A DNA stretch of 64,000 nt from the NCBI GenBank assembly GCA_973895155.1, contig OZ316896.1, positions 23,250,001 through 23,314,000 on the forward strand, given 5' to 3'. This DNA is from Marsupella aquatica (taxonomy: Eukaryota > Marchantiophyta). Shown here piece after piece: positions 20,647 to 30,800 of this stretch; position 1 is the stretch's first letter; each line of letters starts with the position of its first letter. The position numbers were made by a program, and so were the translations under genes. The notes beneath the pieces are model-generated. The model saw only the letters and a program-made list of their open reading frames with translations. It had not been told where the DNA came from and ran no database searches.

Positions 20647-21557
20647 CGGTGCAAGGGCGCCGTTCCTTTTAGGGAGGGCGGACGTGGAGGGAGGAGGCGT
20701 GAGTGGGCAGGGCGGGCACGGATCTCCACGTTTAGGATTAGGATCAGAACCAGGAGCGGCCCTGACACTTAGCTTAGTGGGATTGCGGTCCCACTGGTAG
20801 GAGCAACACTTGTGCTCCTGCCTTGCTGTACATAGGTAGATTCGGGCAAGTAGATTACTGTTAAGTAGATTAGGCTTACGATGCAAAGAATGGCGGATCC
20901 ACTACCAGGATAAGTACCTGGGCAGCGGGGAGCTCAGGGCCTCTTCTTTAGCAAGTTTTTAGTTTGCACCAGCCGGGCTGGGATCAAGTAGTACGAGAAG
21001 CTCTCGGTTAGTCATACAGTGACCCTTGTGTATATTCATGTTTCCTCATGCCTAAGAGCTGAATAGAGTTGGCCTCACGGCTTAGTTCGCAGAACTTGTG
21101 TATGAGATGTACTGTTTGTATGGCAAGTGCATGGTATGACTCAGTCAGAATGAGTCATTTTGCTATTTGTGTGTCGCATTAACTTGTGTGAAGAGTGCCC
21201 ACATCAACAGAAGGAAGGAAAGTAAGCAGGGGAGTGAGAGTTGGATGTGTCGAGCTGAGAGAGGTCTTAGCGGCTTAACCAAGCCTATTGGGGATCATTC
21301 CGGCGGCGGAATCCAAACATACCTAACAAGACGGAGGGGAAGACAGGGGAAGGCCTATATTAGGCCGGCTACGTATCTCATGACCCGATGAAGGATCTGT
21401 CCAGTATATGTGTGTAAAATGTTAATAGTAGTAGTAGAAGGTTAGCAGCGTCCCATGCCGCTAAGCCGCGGAAACGGCCTCGCCAAGCGTGAAACCCGCG
21501 GGAATCGGCTTGAGCTGGGGGGTTTCTTGGGTTTAGGGAGCCATGGGACGCACCACA
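20647..21557 (+). promoter_or_regulatory. Non-coding right part of gypsy LTR (promoter, R and U5 candidates)
   Basis: No frame of interest. The best TATA-like site is GGCCTATATTAGGCC at 21352-21366, a TATAT core inside inverted GGCCTA/TAGGCC arms, about 190 bp before the LTR end. If used, transcription would start near 21390, placing the whole LTR ORF in U3. TAGTAGTAGTAG at 21427 and CCATGGGACGCACCACA at the end are conserved in all copies. The same block, diverged, is found at 14164-15004. Confidence 0.4.
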
Positions 21558-21561
21558 TTTT

Positions 21562-21581
21562 TGGCGCTAGATGGAGGGGGC
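21562..21581 (+). other. Candidate primer-binding site of gypsy 1
   Basis: TGGCGCTAGATGGAGGGGGC lies four bases (TTTT) after the LTR end and begins with TGG, as expected for pairing with the CCA end of a tRNA. It is identical at 50993 in element 2. The tRNA was not identified. Confidence 0.6.
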
Positions 21582-21600
21582 ATTTCTTAAGCCGTGAGAT

Positions 21601-21627
21601 ATGAAGTTAGAACGGAAGCGTAGGTAA
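21601..21627 (+). CDS. Nine-codon upstream ORF abutting gag (TAATG)
   Basis: ATG at 21601 opens eight sense codons and stops with TAA at 21625-21627, whose last A is the A of the gag ATG (TAATG). The arrangement is identical at 51032-51058 in element 2. It would suit termination-reinitiation or suppression of gag translation, but expression is not shown. Confidence 0.4.
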   Translation: MKLERKRR

Positions 21628-24620
21628 TGACTGACCTTACGCCGAGGGAAGAAAGAGTGATTCAACGGGAGAGAGCTCGACTGCAGCAGCTCGTCGGGTG
21701 GCATGATACACAGCGACTGAGAGGGGCAGAAAGAGCTGGTAGCTCCGAAACTGGAAGTGGCGTCGAAGAAGACATACCAGAAGAAGAGTCGGTAAGGAGA
21801 AGTGAGTCTCCAACCGACATGGGGGAACCAGAGGCACGGCCAGACGAGAGGCCAGGGACCAGATTGAGCCAGCGGTCGCGCATACATTACAAGGCATTTC
21901 ATGGGAGAGGAGATGAGGATCCGGACGAATGGTTGGATGATTTCGAGGGAACCGCTGCAGCAAATGGAGAATCGGCCATCAAGATGCAGATTCTTCCCGG
22001 CCTGTTCAAGGGTGAGGCTAGGCCTTGGTACAGAGCATTAGATGTGGAAGATCAAGCCAACTGGGATATCTTCAAAACACTCTTTGTTAAGGAGTTTCGA
22101 CCCATTGGAACTTCAGAACTAGCAGTGCTGAAGTTGGGACAACTTCGGTTCAAGGAGAACAAATCCTTCAGGAAGTTCTTGCAACGCTTTCAGAAACTGG
22201 TAAGACGTACAAAGACCAATGCATCTGAAGGTATGCAACTTCAATGGTTGGTGAATGCTTTGCCACAGAAGATGAGTTTTGCAATTAGGAAGGAGAACCC
22301 GGAGACTTTAGCCGAAGCAATTAAGGATATTCAATTATACATTAATGCAGATATCACAAGCCGGAAGAAACAGCTTAAGTCTGAGAATTCCTCATCAGAG
22401 GAGGGATCACCCCATAAGAAAAAAGATAAGAAGAAAAAACATTCCAAGAAGTCTAGAAGTGATAAGTCAAGCTCGAATAGTGGGAGTAGCAAGAGTGAGT
22501 CATCTTCTAGTTCTGAAGAAGAAAAAACTAGGAAAAGGAAGGGCAGAAGGAGAGGGAAGACGAAAGTCAAGATGGAGGCTAAGCCACCAGATAACATCGT
22601 AGCCCTTACCGAGCAACTTAAAGCTATCATTGCAGAGGTAAAACCAAAGAAGAAGGTAGTACAGGAGGATAGCTCTGTATGGTGTGCCTTATGTTATAAA
22701 ACCGGACACCATAAAGATGCGTGTCCTAAGCTTAATACTAATCAGGTTCGGCATGTGGCCGAGATCAGACCATGTCAGGGAGAAGTAGAGTACTTTTTGG
22801 GAGATGCCGCTGATAGTGTTTTCGGCATCAGTGAGACTGGAGCACGAGACCTATCCAACAGACCTGCATCTCTGTGGTCAGGGTTAAGGAACAATCCAGG
22901 AGAGATGTATCCTCGGATTATTCAGAACCCGTCAGTACCTCCTAGGCCGAATGTGCAAAGATTTGCGGCGTGCTATAATTGTGGTCAACCTGGCCATTTT
23001 GCTAGAGAATGCCCGAATGCACGCAAACAGGGTGATGGACAACCAGCTCAGCTATGTATGGGATGCCGACAGGAAGGTCATATGCTAGGGCAATGTCCTA
23101 CTTGGTTGGCAGGCCTGGCCGCAAATCATAAGCTTTTGCCGATCAAGATCTTACCGCCAGGTACTACCCCCGGAGGAGTTCAAATCAACCACATCGAACT
23201 AGGATGGCAAGAGGATGCCGAGGCAGAGTTCGTACCATCTGATGATGAGGCCGAAGCCCTATCAACCTTCTCAGAGGAGGATTTAGATCATGATTGCTAC
23301 CGGGTCTCTACTCGATCTACCAGAAGGAAGGAAAGGTGGGATGGGCTGGCCAAAAATAAAGGGAAGGTTACGAAGGAAAGGATCGACTCTTCGTCAACAT
23401 CAACAGAAGGAGAAGGGAGGGCTCCGGCAATACAGGTAAGCCATGAGCCCACCAGTGAAACCAATCCTTCACAAGATAGCGACTTCAATCGAGATCATCC
23501 TAAGTTGTTCTACCCCTCTGTTACGGCTAGTGTTAAGGAACAACTAAGAGAATTAGAAACCCTGGAGAATACCGAAACCATTGCCAAGGATGTAAAACGA
23601 GCAAAAGCATTGTTTGCTTCGGAAGACCCAACAGCTGTGGAGACTAGCGTGGCAAAACTGGCCGAATCCAAGACGGAAACACCACCAGAAGAGAAGCCGA
23701 TTGTTCCCTATGACCTGGCTAAAGATGTACTAGAATCTAGAGTCTCGGCAACAGTAGGTCAACTATTGAAAAATAGCCCGTACTTCCGGAAGCAATTAAG
23801 GAAGGCTATTCTCGGCAAGCCGAGATTACCCAAGGTAGCAACCAGATCCGACGTACTAATGATAGAAGAAGATCAAGGAGCCCCAGCATTACCATTAATG
23901 ATTCAAGGAGAATTATTACTACGGGTACCCATCGATGGAGGATCAGGGGTATGTATTATGATTGATTCAACAGCAAAAGGGTGGGGTCTAACACCGGAGA
24001 TGACTGGAAGAGTGTTGAACATGGCCAATGGATATCAGGTCATTCCGATGGGAGTGTTAACCGGCATCAAGACAGAGATAGGAGGTATCTTCTTTAGCAT
24101 TAACTATGTAGTAATGAAGCCGGTAAATCCTACGTCATTCCGGCTATTGATTGGTAGGCCATGGCTGTACCTAGCCGAGGTAATAGAAGATTGGGGTAAA
24201 AAGCAGTTCACTTTCGGGACCCCCTCTATCACGGTATCCTGGGACACTAAGGATGACCGTAGGAAAAGCATAAGGGAAGTAGATGGGTACGATAGTGGAC
24301 TGGAGTCAGCCGATGAAGTACGTTGGTTAGAATGCTTCACTAACCTAACCGAAGAAGGTGTCTTTGGACCAGAGGTACCCCCCAGCGGATTATGGCAAGA
24401 ACCAATGGAGGGTGACTTGGAAGAAGAAGATGAAGAGGTCGAGGACTGCTTTACAATAGAATCCACCTTTTTAGCTGCAATTCCGGAGGAAGTTAAGGAT
24501 GTAGACCAATTGGATGAAACGGCTAAGTGGGGAGCAGTAGCAGGGATAGTGGATTTTCTGCAGGCGTTGTGGCAGAGCCGACGGGGTCCACAACGCCATC
24601 GATCATCGGCAAGGAATTAA
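21627..24620 (+). CDS. gag-pro: Gag-protease polyprotein of gypsy 1 (997 aa)
   Basis: Gag builds the virus-like particle and packages RNA; the protease matures the polyproteins. The capsid-like retrotransposon gag domain spans about residues 95-245 (WYRALD, FRKFLQRFQKLVRR). A Lys/Ser tract follows (about 250-320). Three CCHC knuckles come next: CALCYKTGHHKDAC (about 353-366), CYNCGQPGHFAREC (about 449-462) and CMGCRQEGHMLGQC (about 477-490). An acidic linker leads to the aspartic protease near 768, with active-site IDGGSG (DGG for DTG/DSG, a variant seen in plant gypsy elements) and a downstream LLIGRPWL (flap/ILG-like). The frame is intact and ends inside the 5' end of the pol frame. Confidence 0.93.
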   Translation: MTDLTPREERVIQRERARLQQLVGWHDTQRLRGAERAGSSETGSGVEEDIPEEESVRRSESPTDMGEPEARPDERPGTRLSQRSRIHYKAFHGRGDEDPDEWLDDFEGTAAANGESAIKMQILPGLFKGEARPWYRALDVEDQANWDIFKTLFVKEFRPIGTSELAVLKLGQLRFKENKSFRKFLQRFQKLVRRTKTNASEGMQLQWLVNALPQKMSFAIRKENPETLAEAIKDIQLYINADITSRKKQLKSENSSSEEGSPHKKKDKKKKHSKKSRSDKSSSNSGSSKSESSSSSEEEKTRKRKGRRRGKTKVKMEAKPPDNIVALTEQLKAIIAEVKPKKKVVQEDSSVWCALCYKTGHHKDACPKLNTNQVRHVAEIRPCQGEVEYFLGDAADSVFGISETGARDLSNRPASLWSGLRNNPGEMYPRIIQNPSVPPRPNVQRFAACYNCGQPGHFARECPNARKQGDGQPAQLCMGCRQEGHMLGQCPTWLAGLAANHKLLPIKILPPGTTPGGVQINHIELGWQEDAEAEFVPSDDEAEALSTFSEEDLDHDCYRVSTRSTRRKERWDGLAKNKGKVTKERIDSSSTSTEGEGRAPAIQVSHEPTSETNPSQDSDFNRDHPKLFYPSVTASVKEQLRELETLENTETIAKDVKRAKALFASEDPTAVETSVAKLAESKTETPPEEKPIVPYDLAKDVLESRVSATVGQLLKNSPYFRKQLRKAILGKPRLPKVATRSDVLMIEEDQGAPALPLMIQGELLLRVPIDGGSGVCIMIDSTAKGWGLTPEMTGRVLNMANGYQVIPMGVLTGIKTEIGGIFFSINYVVMKPVNPTSFRLLIGRPWLYLAEVIEDWGKKQFTFGTPSITVSWDTKDDRRKSIREVDGYDSGLESADEVRWLECFTNLTEEGVFGPEVPPSGLWQEPMEGDLEEEDEEVEDCFTIESTFLAAIPEEVKDVDQLDETAKWGAVAGIVDFLQALWQSRRGPQRHRSSARN

Positions 24621-27600
24621 ATACCAAGGGATCGGCATACAAGCCGATTACGAGGGCAGAACGAATTGAGGCCCTATTAGAAGCCGAGAGAGCACAGCGG
24701 CCTAACTCTCAGGAGCAAGAGGTGGATGAGATGGACAGACACGATCCAGAGCCAAGGCAGGAAGGGGAGCCGACCACTAATTCAAAACCGAATAGACTGG
24801 TAAGGGGACAATCTATGGACACCAAGGAAGGGACCGACTCGGCTAGTCCAGCCGAGATCCCAGTTTATGGAGGTATGAGATTAGAGAGACTGGAAGCCGA
24901 ACTGGACCCGAATTTGAAGAAGCAGATTAATATGATCCAAGCACGGCAATATCGGAAGCTCGACTTAGGAGAGGGAAGAGAACTGAACTTAGGGAGAAAC
25001 CTAGCACCTGAGCTCGAGAAAGAGATCAGTGACTTATTGATTGAATTTCAGGATGTGTTTGCATGGAGTCACCAAGATCTAAAGGGCGTAGATCCAACAC
25101 TAGGGGAACATCGAATTGATCTCATGTTAGGAGCCAAATCATTTCGACAACCAATTCGAAGGATGAACCCGAAGTATTCCCTGCTGGTCAAAACAGAAAT
25201 CGACAAACTAGTGGAAGCTGGATTCATCACTCCAGTCCTGCATTCAGACTGGGTGTCTCCAATTGTGATAGTTCCCAAGAAAGCGGGACCCGATGGTAAA
25301 ACCAAGATCCGGGTTTGTCAGGATTACAGGAAGCTGAATGAAGCAACATTAAAAGACCATTTTCCTTTACCGTTTACTGATATGGTACTAGACATGGTAG
25401 CCAGTCATGAACTATATTCATTCATGGATGGATACTCTGGTTATAACCAAATCAGGATTCGGCAGGAAGACCAAATCAAGACGGCCTTCATCACGGAATG
25501 GGGGATCTATGTCTTCAATCGTATGCCGTTTGGACTCTGCAACGCACCAGCTATGTTCCAACGATTAATGGTGAACATTTTTCATGATTACTTGAGAAAG
25601 TTCATGGAAATCTTCATTGATGACTTTGCAGTATTCGGGAAGGCATCGAAACATGCTAAATACCTCAGGAAAACCTTCATGAGATGTAGGGAGGTGGGTC
25701 TCAAGTTACACCCAGATAAATGTTTTTTTGCAGTAACCGAGGGGGTGCTACTAGGTCACAAGGTATCAAGGAAGGGCATTGAGATTGACAAAGGTAAGCT
25801 AGCAGTATGGCTAGATATCATGCAACCTAAGAACATAAAGGATGTAAGATCCTTCTTGGGATGCATTGGTTACTATCGCCGGTTCATCAAGGATTTTGCC
25901 AAGCTAGCTTTACCATTAACCAATATGCTCAAGGCAGGAGCAGACTTCGAACCCACACCCGAACGAGTCACAGCGGTGGTAGAATTGAAGCAGATGTTAG
26001 TAGAGGCCCCAGTCATGATAGCACCGGACTGGAACAAAGATTTTCATGTTTTTGTAGATGTCTCGGGCTTCTGTATTGGCTCAGTACTAAGTCAGTTGGA
26101 TGAGAAAGGAAGGGACCATCCCATATACTTCGCAAGCCGTCAGCTTGCCGATGCCGAACGGAACTACTCTACCACGGAAAGAGAAGCATTAGGAGTCATT
26201 TATTCTTGTAAAAAGTTTAGGCATTATTTACTAGGGTACAAGGTAATCTTTCATACTGATCATGAAAGTTTGAAGTACCTAGTCAATAAGCCGGACCTTA
26301 CAGGCAGAGTAGCAAGATGGATTTTGCTATTACAGGAGTTTGACTATGAGCTGAGGATCAAGCCAGGAAAGTTACATGCCAATGCCGACTTCTTTTCAAG
26401 GATCACAGGTAAACCTGCCACGGATTGCATCGATGATCGATTCCCCGACGAGGAGCTATTCGTTGTGGAAATAGCTGGTACATGGTACCCTGAGATTTTA
26501 CAATTTCTCAGCACTTCCAGATTACAGCCAGGATTAAGCCGAGAGCAAGCCGCAGTCTTTGTGCGGAAGGTCAGACAGTATCAGTGCATTAAAGGCATAC
26601 TGCACAAGCATGGAATCAACGGCACGATTCAAAGGTGTTTGGAGAAGAGAGAGGTAAAACAAGTCCTACGGGCCATGCATGGAGAGGAGGCCGGAGGACA
26701 TTTTGCCCCAGTAACCACGTCTAAAAAGATATTAAATGCCGGTTACTGGTGGCCCACCTTGCACAAAGATGTCTATCAGTTTATCAAACAATGCGATCCT
26801 TGTCAACGAGCGGGAGGACCAAGGGCGTCCACCAGGCATCCACTGCACCCTATTCTACCTCTGGCACCATTCGAGAAGTGGGGTATTGATTACATTGGAC
26901 CTCTGAAACCACTGACCCACCCTCGACGGAACAAGTACATAATCCTGGCTACGGATTATGCAACTAAATGGGTAGAGGCCAGACCAACAACGAAGGATGA
27001 TGCAATTACTACGGCTAGATTCATGTATGAGCAGATCTTCACCAGGTATGGAGCACCCCTAGAATTAGTTAGTGATAGAGGAACCCATTTTTTGAATGAT
27101 ATAATTAGTCGTTTAAATGAGCAGTATTTAGTTAAACATAGGCCTACTACTCCCTACCATCCAAAGGCAAACGGGTTGACAGAACGAGTAAACGGAATCA
27201 TAGGAAAGATATTGAACAAGACGGTAGCTCAGAACAAACTCGATTGGGATGATAAATTGTTTGCTGCTGTTTTTGCTTACAATCTGGCCTATAAATCCAC
27301 TACCGGTCATACACCCTTCTTCTTAACCTTTGGACAAGAAGCCCTGGTACCCACGCAACTTGAGATACCGACATTTCAAGTTACAATTGAGGAAAGAGCC
27401 TCAGCGGAGGAGAGCCTAAAGGAGCGAGAATATAGGTTAGAAGCTTTAGAGGAAGCGAGAATGATTTCAGCCGAGAGAGTAGAATATAGACAGAATATCA
27501 TGAAGCAGCAGTATGATAAAAGGTTAAAAGTAGTTAGTATTCATACCGGTGATCTTGTGCTACTTTATGACAGTAGGTATAGTAGGTTTCCAGGAAAGCT

Positions 27601-27793
27601 TTACACTCGCTGGTTAGGACCCTTTAGAGTAACCATGATATTCCCCAATGGCTCCGTGCAATTGGCCAACATTACGGGAGAGGTATATCCAGTTCGCATC
27701 CATCATGACCGCCTCAAGAAATACTATATGGACGAAGATGAAGTTGTTCGCGAGGACGCTTCACAATTAAGTGGGGAGCTATGTGATGCCTAG
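24527..27793 (+). CDS. pol: Pol of gypsy 1: reverse transcriptase, RNase H, integrase
   Basis: Makes and integrates the cDNA. The frame is -1 relative to gag and overlaps it by 94 nt. It opens right after a TAA (24524-24526) with no ATG at its start, so frameshifting, or initiation at a later ATG, must be used; no canonical slippery heptamer was found. Domains: RT about 215-400 (SPIVIVPKKAG, RMPFGLCNAP, catalytic FIDDF at 362-366); RNase H about 505-620 (DVSGFCIGSVL, STTEREALG, TDHESLKYL); integrase zinc finger about 718-770 (HGEEAGGH, CDPCQ); catalytic core with D near 787 (WGIDYIGP), D near 849 (VSDRGTHF) and E near 885 (NGLTERVNG); then a GPF-type C-terminus (RWLGPFRV), no chromodomain. 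The last codons and the TAG stop lie in the first 12 bp of the 3' LTR. Confidence 0.95.
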   Translation: MGSSSRDSGFSAGVVAEPTGSTTPSIIGKELNTKGSAYKPITRAERIEALLEAERAQRPNSQEQEVDEMDRHDPEPRQEGEPTTNSKPNRLVRGQSMDTKEGTDSASPAEIPVYGGMRLERLEAELDPNLKKQINMIQARQYRKLDLGEGRELNLGRNLAPELEKEISDLLIEFQDVFAWSHQDLKGVDPTLGEHRIDLMLGAKSFRQPIRRMNPKYSLLVKTEIDKLVEAGFITPVLHSDWVSPIVIVPKKAGPDGKTKIRVCQDYRKLNEATLKDHFPLPFTDMVLDMVASHELYSFMDGYSGYNQIRIRQEDQIKTAFITEWGIYVFNRMPFGLCNAPAMFQRLMVNIFHDYLRKFMEIFIDDFAVFGKASKHAKYLRKTFMRCREVGLKLHPDKCFFAVTEGVLLGHKVSRKGIEIDKGKLAVWLDIMQPKNIKDVRSFLGCIGYYRRFIKDFAKLALPLTNMLKAGADFEPTPERVTAVVELKQMLVEAPVMIAPDWNKDFHVFVDVSGFCIGSVLSQLDEKGRDHPIYFASRQLADAERNYSTTEREALGVIYSCKKFRHYLLGYKVIFHTDHESLKYLVNKPDLTGRVARWILLLQEFDYELRIKPGKLHANADFFSRITGKPATDCIDDRFPDEELFVVEIAGTWYPEILQFLSTSRLQPGLSREQAAVFVRKVRQYQCIKGILHKHGINGTIQRCLEKREVKQVLRAMHGEEAGGHFAPVTTSKKILNAGYWWPTLHKDVYQFIKQCDPCQRAGGPRASTRHPLHPILPLAPFEKWGIDYIGPLKPLTHPRRNKYIILATDYATKWVEARPTTKDDAITTARFMYEQIFTRYGAPLELVSDRGTHFLNDIISRLNEQYLVKHRPTTPYHPKANGLTERVNGIIGKILNKTVAQNKLDWDDKLFAAVFAYNLAYKSTTGHTPFFLTFGQEALVPTQLEIPTFQVTIEERASAEESLKEREYRLEALEEARMISAERVEYRQNIMKQQYDKRLKVVSIHTGDLVLLYDSRYSRFPGKLYTRWLGPFRVTMIFPNGSVQLANITGEVYPVRIHHDRLKKYYMDEDEVVREDASQLSGELCDA
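27770..27781 (+). other. Polypurine tract of gypsy 1
   Basis: AGTGGGGAGCTA immediately precedes the TGTGATGC start of the 3' LTR and is inside the pol coding frame. The same sequence is at 57201-57212 in element 2. It is the expected priming site for plus-strand synthesis. Confidence 0.75.
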
Positions 27794-27896
27794 ACAGGAA
27801 TCACTCAGCCGGTTAAGTGGGTAAAGCAGGAAGGCACCCTAGGAACACCTTAGTATAGTGACAAAACAAGGAAAATATAAACAATTAGGGGCAACC

Positions 27897-30800
27897 ATGG
27901 AACCCGGGCAGAGGCCGGAGGTAAGGCTGAGGGTGAAAACCCGATTAGGGTTAGGGCGCGTTAAGCGTCGGCGGCTAGGAAGGATCAACGGGAAGAAGGA
28001 CCGGCAAAGGAGAGGGGTAAGGAGCGCTTGCAGGAAATAGTGGCTCATTTGCGAGCACGAACTAGGCAGACGACTACGGGAGGCCAACTACTGTCAGCTG
28101 CTTAGGCAAGCACTCGGGGAGAGAGTAGATACCGACGATCAACCTAAGGAGGGTATGAGCAACGTCAATCAAGCGGCACATTTCTGGGGATGCCTGTTCG
28201 AACGGGCAACTGAGTACATCAAGACTTACGAGGACGAGGAGTCAGAAAGGGCAGCTCGAGAACGGCAGGAGCTCGCTCGATTGTGGGAGCTGCAGAAGAC
28301 GGCTTTCTTAGGAGGCGAACTCATCAAGGACGAGTTCCTGTGGACGCCTACTTCCAATCAACTCGACGATCTTCTGTTTTGCAAAGACAGCGTCGTCGGC
28401 ATCCGAGAGGCCATCAAGAACTGCAACGACATACACTGGGAATTAAAGGGTAGCACGGAAAGGTGGACCCAGGCAACGGTGCTAGGAGAAACCTCCACGG
28501 CAGCAGAGATGAAGAGGAAGGGAGCCGTCAACGATGAAGCCACCCCGGCAAAAAGAACGAGGTCGGCGGCACCAAAGAAGCCAGCCGAGCAGCAGAGCAG
28601 GAGGCAGGGAGAAGCCGAAGAGGAGGAGGTCGATCCCATCAAGGCCATTCCAACCAGGGATGACACCTGGAAGGGCTGGGCGGCAACCCTACCGGTGGAG
28701 GTGCAACTACATTTTGCACGGGAGGAGGATGCATGCTTTACGGCCATGCAGACCAAGAAGTACCAAGGCTTCATGGCCGGATCCGGCTTGGAGGCCTTTG
28801 TAAGATTACCATGGCTGAAGCCGGAGGTACCGGAGTCGGACCTATTAGAATTCGTGGGGTCATGGGAACCCGAGACCAATTGCACGAGGATATATGGGAA
28901 GGATTTCTATCTTACTCCCAAGGTGATTGCCGAAGTGTTTGGCTTGCCGATGGGCAATAAGACCAAAGTTGATACCAGGAAGACCTTGCCTGACAAGGAG
29001 TTCCGGTCGTTCCCCGGGCCATCAACGAAGAATGGCTTCTTCCGGAACACCTGCACCAACCCGCACATAGGAGAGATGATCGACTTCTTGCGGGTGACCA
29101 TGCATTGTAACTTGCCGAGGGCAGAGATCGGCAAGGCACAGGTCTATCTGGCAGAAAGGCCAGACCCAAGCCGAGACTACAACGGGTACCTCCTCAACCA
29201 ATTGAAGAAGATCTTAAAGGAGGAGCAGCAGGTAATCGGCATGGGGAGCGTGTCGCGGCTTGGCTATCACATGCCGCTGTTGTGCCGGTATGCCAGAGGT
29301 CAGACTTTTGCCCCGGTACTTCCCCTGCAGGTAAGGGCACCCGAGGAAGCTCCAACGCCGAGGCCGTTGGCTGAGAAGCCTCAACCACCTGTTAGTCCTA
29401 CGATCGAGCAGGTGTTTAGGCCCAGGAAGGAAGACTTGCCGATGCAGCAACCAGGCATGCAGAGTCTGCTGAAACTACTGGAGAAAGAAAAGAAATCGGC
29501 ATCGGCAACAACAACGGCAACGGCAACAATGCAGGACACTACTACAGAGGTAGGCCTACACCGGCTCACAAGAGAAAACCCCTTTGCTGGAGACAAGGAG
29601 AGAATCAGGCCGGAATCCAAGCCAGGTGTTCGAATGTACGTGGGAACCTCAAGCTCCGAATCTGAGGCAGAATTGCCTGAAGCTCCTACCGAGGAAGAGG
29701 AGAGGGAGAAGCCGGAAATCCAAGAGGTAGAGGAGGCAGTGGAGGACTGCAGCCATGATAATTCCGGCTATGGGTCGGACCATCACGTTCCAGGAGTAAG
29801 GACCTGTGGCCGGTTTGTCCCCACACTTCCAAGGGTAGTGCGAGGGGACCCCAACCAGCAGAGTAGCCCTGAGTCTCCCCCACCAGATGTTGCTCCCCCG
29901 AGCTTCGACGGCATAAAACAGACGGTGCAGGAATTTCAGGAGCGAATCAAGCAGGAGGAAGAGGCCACCCTGGCTAAGGAAAAGGATTTACCAGGAGGAG
30001 ATTGGCCGGAGGACATCAGGCGGCTAGCCGAAAAAGGAAGCAAGCCTCTAGCCACGATTGAAGAGATCCGCAGGACGGCTTGGGAGCAGAGGCCACGATG
30101 GGCGATGCCGATCACTTCTACTTACTCCACCTACGCTAAGAATAGAGCCATGGAGTATGGTGAGATGTGTGGGGAACTTGCGCTCGGCATCTTTGGAGAG
30201 GAGTTGGAGGTAGGACCCTTTTTCCATAGGGAACAGTTGGAGAAGCACCAATTAGAAGAAGCGGTGGCTTTAGAGAGAAGCAAGAAGGACGAGGTCATTC
30301 GGCGGCTTAGGAGGATGGGAGCCGAGATTGAAGATCTAAGGGCGGCCAAGAAAGCCCAAGATAAACTGCGGATTAAACGACATGAGCTGAACATCATGCA
30401 GGGGCAGTTGGACGCCGCGCAGGCTGATACTCAGAATATCAAGGATAAACTGACTCAGACACAGGAAGAGTTGGCCGACACGATCAAAGAAAGGGAAAAG
30501 TGGAAGCAAGAGCTGAAGAATACAGAGGAGGCCCACATAACAGCCAACAGCCGGGCCATGGCGGAGACCCAAAGAAAGGAATGGGCGTTGAAAGGGGAGC
30601 TCGAGAAAATCCGTGGAGCCCTTGAGCAGAAGGAGGTCGAGTTAGGGAAATCCTATCAAGGGATTATGGCGCTGCAGCAGGAGCTTGCGTCCCTGACGGC
30701 CAGCTTCAAGGCCGACCTAAGGGAGAAGGACGAGATGCTCGAACAGACTTACGCCAAGATGAACCAGATGGAGTCTGTCATCATTGCAGAGCTCGACAAG

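Larger units (their letters stand above)
16908..21557 (+). repeat. 5' LTR of gypsy 1 (4650 bp)
   Basis: It is ten bases shorter than the other three LTRs because it has a single copy of the GAAGACAGGG unit near 21339-21350, where the others have two. It holds the 1207-codon frame near its left end and 911 bp of non-coding DNA to its right. Confidence 0.95.

Noticed and set aside
24540-24565. GGATTTTC as a -1 frameshift heptamer
   Set aside because: It does not satisfy X-XXY-YYZ in the gag frame, and the preceding bases differ between the two elements.
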